Shown one piece after another: positions 56,395 to 64,000 of a DNA stretch of 64,000 nt (position 1 is its first letter; each line of letters begins with the position of its first letter). The notes beneath the pieces are model-generated. The model worked only from the letters and a program-made list of their open reading frames with translations, made no database searches and was not told the origin of the DNA. The stretch comes from Malania oleifera. Lineage: Eukaryota > Streptophyta > Magnoliopsida > Santalales > Ximeniaceae. The position numbers and the translations under genes are program-made. Location: positions 149,537,748 through 149,601,747 of the forward strand of contig NC_080418.1 in the NCBI RefSeq assembly GCF_029873635.1. Direction: 5' to 3'.

Positions 56395-58346
56395 TCATTC
56401 CTGGCAATCCCTACTTTCTGAAGGAATTTCAGTTTCTACAGTCTGCACTAGATCTTCTTCTTCTCCTACTAGAAAAACTAATTCTGGTGCTTTATCTACT
56501 GCTCTCATCATAACTAGTCTTAACTGAATCAGCTTGATATGATGAGGAGATTCTTTTTCTAAATCTTCTTCTTCTTCTAATTCAGAGGATTCTGAGAAAA
56601 TAGAATATATGCTCTCATCATCTGAGTCTATTTCCTTTCCCCAAATTGGTTCATATAACAATTCTGAGGAATCTTCCATTAAAATCCTTTTAAGGCTACC
56701 TTTTCCCTTTTCCGTCTCTAGACAATAATTAGTTTTATGGCCCTTCTTGCCACAAAACCAACAACAATCACAACTTTCTAGTAATTTTCCTTTCGGACAC
56801 TTAGAATATTGTCCATACTTTTTCTTGAACGATTCCTTGACATCTTCCCTAACCCTACTAGGTCTAAGATATCCTTTTTCTGGATTTTTCTACCCTTTTC
56901 TAGAGCTCTTCTTTTTCCAAATCTTTTTCAGGTTTTTCCTTTAACCTTGGAGGATCTAATCTTTTCATGGCACATACCTCTTACACAACCAGTTTCTACT
57001 CTCTCTGAGTACCTAATTGGCTTCTAGGTACAACCAAATCTGCCTACAACCCCACTTGTCTTAGGGCAGCATGCTAGATTCATGAATGACATACTTCTTA
57101 CGTCCTGCAAGACATGTCTCTGCATACAGTAAAGTTTTATCATCTGCCTTACTGTTTCTGCTCATACTCCTAAAGTATCTGATACTTCTGTATCTCTCTC
57201 TAGTCTTTGTTTTACGGCTTGAGCTACCAATCCTGGCCAATTGCCTGGTAGTTTCTACACAAAAACCTCTTTAGCATAAGCTTGGTCCTGGGGGCCTAAT
57301 TGATAATACCAATGTTGAAACTCACAAAGGTATTCTTCATAATAACACATATCACATATCTAAATTTTTGTGATTGCCATTCTAGCTTTCTCTACTAATA
57401 TATTTCCTCTATCCATTAGCGAGTATCCTACAAACTCTTTTTTGAGAAAATCTGCTATAATGGTGATTACTTCATCTGGGGTCTTAATAGTGTCTAGGAT
57501 TATTGCACTTACATCTGAATTTCTCTGCATCATTTCCCAGAAATTTCCTACATTTCCCCTCAAGGCAGATACTGCAAACTTATAAGCTCGTTCTACATTC
57601 CAAGTTTCAACGCCATGACTTAGGATATCGTATCTGATATTCGTAGCCCAATCATCTATCGCGACTGCGGGATCCTTTTCACAGTCTAATCTAAGTATTG
57701 TCCCATTCTGGGGTACTCCTGGAATACTCTTCTTAGGTCTAAATTCTTCCTGAATTCTTCCTAGATAATTCAAAACAAACTTATGCTATTTTGCTGTAGT
57801 CTGGAGCATTTCTTTGAAAGATAATTTCTTTCGCTCCCATGGGTGAGGTTCCAATCTTAAGGGTTGTCATACTGGCTTTGCATCCCAAGATGAAACTTCT
57901 GGAAAACTTACTATTTTCAAAAATCTTGATGGTTCTGCTCCTTCAGTTCCACCTCCTGCAGATCCCTTACTAGTCTTTGCAAGAATTTTTTCAACATTGG
58001 CTAGTTTCTTAGCCTTGAGGTCTTCTACCTTATTCAACTTATTATTGATTCTTTTCTGAATCTCTGAGACTTCATTATCTGTCCATTTTTCTCGATTTAG
58101 AAGTTTATCCAGCTCATCCTAAGCTTTCTGGATATCTTCTGTTATGTCTTATAGGACTTTAGTTTCGTCTATATCTCTAAGGGCACTTTGAACGTCCTGT
58201 TCATGTGCTTCCTCATAGTCTCTAGGGGTATATCTTCCTGACATATAGCTTCTAGCTTCTTGATTTCGCTCAAGATCTGTCATCCTATCTTCGTAACTTC
58301 TCAATATTTCTCTAATTTTACTCATAACAGACTTTTTATCCGTCAT
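56395..58346 (-). pseudogene. Copy A: polyprotein N-terminus and coat protein
   Basis: Minus strand from the ATG at 58346, about 340 bases after the primer site. The first 65 codons are a charged coiled coil. The coat body (57360-57773, with WATNIRYDILSHGVETWNVE) is followed by the EYLCEFQHWYYQLGP block near 57340-57300. The zinc finger follows near 56770-56740 and the acidic tail at 56395-56679. Stops occur at 58149, 57358, 57255 and elsewhere. Confidence 0.8.
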
Positions 58347-58687
58347 TTTTGAAGATTAATGAGATATTGGCCGTCTAATTCTGATCTTAAGGTTCTTTGG
58401 AGTTACTCTAACTGCCACTCACACTGCTTAATTCTAGATTGATGGAGACAAATCTGCTCTTCAATCTCTGGTAGCTATGATTCAAGACCTAACTTAACTC
58501 TTTTTAAATCAAGTATTATAGGATCTAATTCAAAATTGACTCTAGAAGAAGGTAGTTTGAAAAATTTCTCTCCACACTTCTTCAATTAAGTTCTCATAAA
58601 ATCGTATATTAGACTTTATAGAAGCCTTCTGATAAAAAAGTGACCCTTTTTCTTTTTCTCTTTTACTGATCATAGAATCACAACAAG

Positions 58688-58699
58688 GCTCTGATACCA
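58688..58699 (-). other. Viral primer binding site at the outer end of copy A
   Basis: TGGTATCAGAGC on minus. Viral sequence ends at 58710, only 11 bases beyond it. The distance to the next primer site (51470) is 7229 bp, one viral genome length. Confidence 0.88.
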
Positions 58700-58710
58700 A
58701 TTTCTCGCGA

Positions 58711-59959
58711 CATACACATTTTACAATTTCTTCACAAATTGCATGAATTATTACCTAAGTAAATGGGGGATAAGTGAAAACCTTGTGGTATCCTTTAACC
58801 TAAGTTCATTTTTTAAAAAGATAACATTGATCCCACCTGCTCCATTTATTACTCCTTTCAAATTGTTGGCATTCTCACATAACAAAGAATATTATTAGAC
58901 TAGCAATTGACCTCTAGACCATATGCTTCACCTTCCCATTTCCATTGTGGAGACAAATTTCTAATTCTAAGGAATGCATGTTGAGAGACACTTATACCCA
59001 TTCTTCCTCGCCTTCTATTATTATTACTTTTCGTAACAATAATAGTAGTAATGATAGAGATCTATAATTCACAGGAGCTTTAATTATTTAATTTGTTAAA
59101 CAATATGTAGTATATAAGTTTACATATTATTATAAAATGTATAATTTAAAACATCACAAAAATAAATTGAAAACCAAATTACTATTTTTCATCCCAAAAA
59201 TATTTACCTTATATTACAAATCTAATGTGATTTAAAAGAGTACCATATCAAATTCATGATACATGTTTATAAAGTTATCTGAAATGCTAGTAGCATCATT
59301 ACTAAAAATATATAAAATATGTAGTTGTCACACTGTTAAGTGTACCACAAAATCCATGTGATTTTGAATGAAATATACAAATTAAAATTTTACCTATTTA
59401 GGACATCTTTTAAATAAAACATGCAACTAAATTATGAATCTACTTGTACATTTAATGATGTATTTCTCTTTGAAAAGAGCCCATAAATGAGTCCAAAATA
59501 TATGAAAAATAAGTGCAATAAATACGTATTTTCAAATGTCTTTGGCACAATATAAGTACACTATTTATTTATTCATTTGTCCAAAAAATTGACTTGATTG
59601 GTTCGGTTGATGTCAAAAATTGAATATAATCTCTACACCTGCAGTACATGACAATCATCTGCATTCAAGAAGAAAATGAGAAATTGGGAGATCTCAGATG
59701 GCCTCTGAGAGCTTTTTATGACACTCAAGTTAATATTGGATTGTATATGCTACATAATTATGATATAAAATATAAAGTGTGTCCCTTACAATTTGTGCAT
59801 CATGGATATACCAAGTTTATATAACCCTTCCAAGATAAGCATAAATAAGACTTTATTTTAATATCTTAGTTTATGGTTCTAACATAATGCAAAGAATGCA
59901 ACTAACAATTGAAATGAAGTGAAATACACTACTGAATCTAGCAACAAGAATGTCTTGCA
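58711..59959. other. AT-rich intergenic DNA right of the viral cluster
   Basis: No gene recognised. About 59609-59790 is a diverged direct copy of 60521-60705, on the far side of the solo LTR. Confidence 0.5.
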
Positions 59960-59964
59960 ATAAC

Positions 59965-60348
59965 TGTTGGGCTTTTGTGGAGCTTAGTAGTGTTTAATTT
60001 GGATGATGACCCGACCTCTATTTAATTAGAAATTTCTATCCTAAGGCTTAGTCCATGGAGCGAAGGCTTGGGTCGTAAGGAACGGAACCCTATGCACAAC
60101 ATATAAAAGGATTGTTTTTGGGTGATTAGGGTTTGGGGCTGTACTTGCGAGAGAGCGAGAGAGAGAGCATTGTATCGCCGCACTCTCTGTGTTTTCTTCC
60201 TGAAAATCCCTGCAACTCTGTAGACGTAGGCAAAATTGCCGAACCACGTAAATATTATCTTGTGCGTGAGATTGATTTTTCTTTGGCGTGCATTCTTTCT
60301 TTATTTTGTTTCTCACAGGTCTCGGAAATTTGTTCTTAATTCCCTACA
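59965..60348 (+). mobile_element. Small solo LTR, 384 bp
   Basis: TGTTGGGC...CCCTACA, flanked by ATAAC at 59960-59964 and 60349-60353. A TATA-like ACATATAAAAGG at about 60098 is followed by a GA-rich leader. The ends look copia-like. No internal region or second LTR is present. Confidence 0.85.
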
Positions 60349-60353
60349 ATAAC

Positions 60354-62004
60354 TTCCAAAAATCAAAATATATTTCACAGTCTTGATCACATGGAGCATT
60401 ATTAGTATTTCTTTCCCTTTGTCAAAAGCCTTTTCTTTTTCTTGCTCCTCATTTTTTTTTTCCATTGGACCTTGGGCCAAGTTTCTCTCTCTCTCCCCCT
60501 CAACTCCGAACTTCGAACTATTGACATTAAAAGTCAAACCTAATCTCTGCATCCACAGTAGGTGACAATCATCTATAGTTAAGAGGAAAAAACACTTGGG
60601 AGACCCTAGTGGCCTCTGGAGGCATTACCAAATGCTCAAGTCAATATCAGGATCATATATGATTTGTAAATATAATATAAAATATAAAGCATGTGCCTTA
60701 CCTTCTCCTAGTACATTTTTTTTTTATAACACTCCCAAGATCAAAGGGATTAAATGCCCCAAAGGGTTATATGCTTAATCAAGGGTTATATGTCATTATT
60801 AGATGTATAAGTTACACCTCTTCATATCCTCGCTTTAACACAAGTAAAATCAAAAGTCTCTTTAATTAATAACCTTTAAATCAATAGAGTATTCTTACCC
60901 ATATTTGGTTCTTTTAATTTTTTTTTAAAATACAAAATCACAAGAAATTAAGATTGGAGTTTTAGAAGTTGTATATTTAATCTCTAATATTATAAAAGGA
61001 ATTCCTCCTTCGGTATCCTTCTTCAAAAATATCAAATTTATTCTTATAACTACTACATATCTCAAAATGCCCCTATAACTATACATAACTATCCCATAAA
61101 TTTCCTTACAATTATATCAAATTTATCCCTACAATTATTTATAATTATCCTAAAATACTCCAACAACTACCTATATCTACTCCAAAATGCTCTTATATTC
61201 TTTAACTCTTGACTATTTTCTTTACAATTTTTTAAAAAATTTTAAAATAGTCATGAAACACGCACATAATGCATGCTCACTACTAGTGTGCATGCGCGTG
61301 TGTGTATGTGTGCATATATTATATGGACTCTGTTTTATCAACAATGACCACACAGACTAAAGATTCCAATTATGTACAAACAATGATGATGCCCACAAGA
61401 CCAACAATGAGAAGGCATGACAAGCCCAAAGACCCACAACCAACTCGATTAATTCGCACATATACAAACAAAAATGCCAAGAATACCTCAACATGCACCT
61501 CAGTGTAAACCTTCCATCCCCACTTTGAAAGATGGGGAAGTGAGGTGAACCACACGGCCCTAATGTCACTTGCACGCATATATAATTCTTGACGTGAGAT
61601 GGTTGGTAGTGTTGGGGTACTTGTGTCTTTTCTTCCTCGGCCTTATATGTCTGGTCATTGTTTGTAAATAATTTGAGCCTTTAGCCTCATGAAGGGATTG
61701 AACAAAAAAAAAAAATTAAAAAAAATGGTAGCACTATGCTTAGATCATGTGTCATGGGAAGTTGTTAATTGCATCTGTTAATGCAAGAAATGGAACAGAT
61801 TGGACTTCAATCCTTGCACTAATGGTCAAACACCATCCACCCACTACACCATCAACTACATATGAGAAGAAACGCTTGGGAGGCTTGGAGAGGCCTCTAA
61901 GGAACCTCTCTAATGCCAAATTTCATCCACATTTGTATAAAATATGTGGAGTGTTTGAGAATTTGGCAAATAGCCTCTTGTTAGCCTTAGAGGTTACATA
62001 ATCA
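60354..62004. other. Intergenic DNA before the last copia element
   Basis: AT-rich, no gene recognised. A poly(A) run at about 61699-61730 following a non-repetitive segment might mark the tail of an old retroposon, but no head or target duplication could be assigned. Confidence 0.45.
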
Positions 62005-63767
62005 TGTTTAATGTGTTTTGATGATATTAACCTATTTGTTGTTCATAATTGTATTATATCTTTGCAGATCATGTTTAGTACAGGTGTAAGTAACAAATAC
62101 ATGAAAGTATTAGTCAAAAGGCAAAAAGATTGGACCGAGTTGGCGTCAAGTAGGAAAGATCAAATGGACATTCACTCGGAAATACTCTAACACATCCAAG
62201 AAAGTTTAATGTAGAATTATATGTAATGGGGAGTGCTTTAGGTAGTATTCGTTGCAACTCTTGCGGTTTTGTTTCTTACATGATTTATGAGCAAGAGTTG
62301 AGCAAAACTGCACATGCATACTAGGACACATAAGTATATAGGATTTCACAAAGTCACAAACTCAACATTCATAGTTTTCAAAAATAAATCAAAGAGTTTG
62401 ACAAAAAAATCCTATACTCAAAATATGTTTTCATAAAGGACAAGTTTTTAACATTTTAGTATTATAAACATTTACATACTTAGTCCCAATTTCGACAAAA
62501 CAAGTTTATGTCCTAAAGACTCAAGAAAAACAAGTATATTTCTATATAGAGGACATACTAGCATATAACATATCAAATGAGCTTTCAAATGTGTTTTCAT
62601 AAACATGATATCTTATATTCAAGGGGAAGCTCTTTGGACAAATATTAATCTTCATTAGACTTAACACCTTTCATATACTTTTGTCCAAGAATGGGCTAAA
62701 TCATTTAGACTTTTTAAGGATGAAAAATAGGGCATTAGTCGACTATTGGGGTGTTTTCGTCAACTAATTAATCCAGTAGCCTAAATTGAGTTTCTACCCA
62801 GTCAAATCGTCAACGAATGGGTATGAATTGTCGACGAATGGAGGAGACTCGTCGACGAATGAGTTTGACTCAATGATGAATTTTTCTAGTAGCCAAAACG
62901 AGTTTTCAGCCCAGGTGACTCATCAACGAAAATGCATGATTCGTAGACGACTTGGGGTGACTCGTAGACAATTGGGGTAGACTCGTCGACGAATAACATC
63001 GAGACCTAAACAGAACGGCTAGAAAACTACTAGTTCTCGAGCCAATCAAAGGAGGATCACTCCCAACAGTTAGATAACCTTTTTGGCTATAAACACAAGT
63101 CCATAGACTTGATTAAACATGGTTTTGGTGATTTTACAAGTTCATAGTGAAAAATATCTTTGAATACAAACCCTAGGCACTTTGCATTTTAGTTCTACAT
63201 CACAATTGCTCAATTCTCTCTTACTCTCTAATCTTGTGTGATTCATTCCTTAAGAAAATAGTGTTAGGTTTGTTTTGTAATTGATATTAGCTCAATCAAG
63301 GAGCATTTCTTTGTATCCCATCATTTTGTTGTAAAGGGATTGATTCCCGTATTGAAGGTTCTTGGTGAACCGTTTGTGAAGGTTCTTGGTGAACCGTTTG
63401 TGAAAGTTCTTGGTAAACCGTTGTGTAAGGCTTCTTGATGAACCTTACGGCTCTTGGTGAGTGTTGAGGGATTTGTTCCCGTATTGTAAGGCTTCTCCGT
63501 CAATAAAGGAATTTGGATAGTGGATTGTAGAATCCTTGAGTTGGTCTCAAGGCGTGGACGTAGGCTTGGTGCCAAACCACGTTAAAATACCGGTGTTAAG
63601 TTTTCTCTCCCTATACTCTATTGTTTATATCTTGTGCATGATTTTATTTTATATATTGTTATATAATTGCTTGCATCATTCCAAGATTATTATTTTGTGG
63701 AGAAAAACAAAAATACAGGAAAGAGTCCATTCACCCCCCCCCTCTAGACTCTACACCCAGGCCGACA
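62005..63767 (+). repeat. 5' LTR of the right-edge copia element
   Basis: The inner end is sharp (GGCCGACA two bases before the primer site). The outer end, TGTTTAATG at 62005, is the best TG start but is not proven by a target duplication. A TATA box CTATAAAC lies near 63088. It contains a TCGTCGACGA motif array (62733-62992) and a 22-24-bp tandem repeat (GGTTCTTGGTGAACCGTTTG) at 63356-63420. Confidence 0.65.
62733..62992 (+). repeat. TCGTCGACGA motif array in the copia LTR U3
   Basis: About nine variants (GTCGACGAAT, GTCAACGAAT, CGTAGACGAC, CGTAGACAAT) at about 62736, 62757, 62808, 62830, 62850, 62921, 62941, 62962 and 62983. They lie about 100 bp upstream of the TATA box. Confidence 0.75.
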
Positions 63768-63769
63768 AG

Positions 63770-63781
63770 TGGTATCAAAGC
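63770..63781 (+). other. Primer binding site of the right-edge copia element
   Basis: TGGTATCAAAGC, complementary to the 3' end of initiator tRNA-Met apart from one base, two bases after the LTR. Confidence 0.85.
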
Positions 63782-63828
63782 GAGGCACTTGCATTTTTCG
63801 GAGTAAAACCCAAAGCGTAAAAGATCAA

Positions 63829-64000
63829 ATGGCATATTTAATGGACACCTCTTCCCAAGGACAATTCGTGACCAAACCACCAATGTTCAACGGTTCCAAC
63901 TACCCGGCTTGGAAAAAACAGATGACCATCTTCATCCAAGCACACGATCTTAAAATGTGGCGGGTCATCACCAAGGGAGATTGTGAGTTCAAAAATGACA
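63829..64000 (+). CDS. Copia gag, N-terminal part (runs off the window)
   Basis: The ATG at 63829 is 47 bases after the primer site. The 57 visible codons are open and include FVTKPPMFNGSNYPAWKKQM, the usual start of copia gag (Gag-UBN2 type), where the F-G-x-N-Y/F-x-x-W core recurs in many elements. Nothing shows whether the rest of the element is intact. Confidence 0.8.
   Translation, partial: MAYLMDTSSQGQFVTKPPMFNGSNYPAWKKQMTIFIQAHDLKMWRVITKGDCEFKND

Noticed and set aside
61695-61730. Poly(A) run as the end of a processed pseudogene or LINE
   Set aside because: No coding remnant upstream and no flanking duplication could be found.

Overview
The window is nuclear DNA from a flowering plant, most likely a woody or large-genome eudicot. 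The evidence is one host gene with 14 GT-AG exons, plant-type Ty1/copia and Ty3/gypsy retrotransposons, TRIM and SINE insertions in its introns, and integrated copies of a plant pararetrovirus. I cannot name the species. No rRNA, tRNA or CRISPR locus was seen.

Layout. (1) 1-8770 is a nest of broken elements on the minus strand: a SIRE-type copia element (1-6002, its other end outside the window) sits inside the reverse transcriptase of an older gypsy fragment (6003-8770). (2) 9007-24731, minus strand, is the only convincing host gene: a complete acyl-activating enzyme (AAE17/AAE18 type, 725 residues, peroxisomal-type C-terminus). Its long introns hold two TRIM-like elements, a SINE, a LINE remnant, a 284-bp tandem triplication and a possible large inverted-repeat element. 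(3) 25147-37980 is a complete Tat-type gypsy element. It has 432-bp LTRs, a perfect AAATA target duplication, a gag-pol frame killed by nine stop codons, a downstream antisense multi-exon gene, and a 3' region of tandem repeats. A 3.2-kb solo LTR (TSD ATCGG) is inserted in the antisense gene. The element landed about 410 bp upstream of the host gene's start codon. (4) 37986-41614 is AT-rich DNA with a foldback element. (5) 41615-58710 is a cluster of endogenous pararetrovirus (Caulimoviridae): copy C on plus, then copies B and A on minus. A is one full unit (about 7.23 kb) and is joined head-to-tail to B. A 1865-bp solo LTR (TSD TATAA) splits copy C. (6) 58711-64000 is AT-rich DNA with a small solo LTR (TSD ATAAC) and, at the right edge, the 5' LTR, primer site and gag start of another copia element on plus.

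How the parts relate. Insertion order can be read from the nesting: gypsy fragment before copia at the left edge, Tat element before the solo LTR inside it, virus before the solo LTR in copy C. Copy A preserves the empty site for that last insertion. The most interesting signals are: the intact spliced antisense gene in an element whose pol is dead; viral junctions that fall at the primer-binding-site discontinuity; a viral promoter in copy C that points into copies B and A in antisense; a coat-before-movement gene order; and arrays of short palindromic motifs just upstream of the TATA box in three unrelated LTRs.
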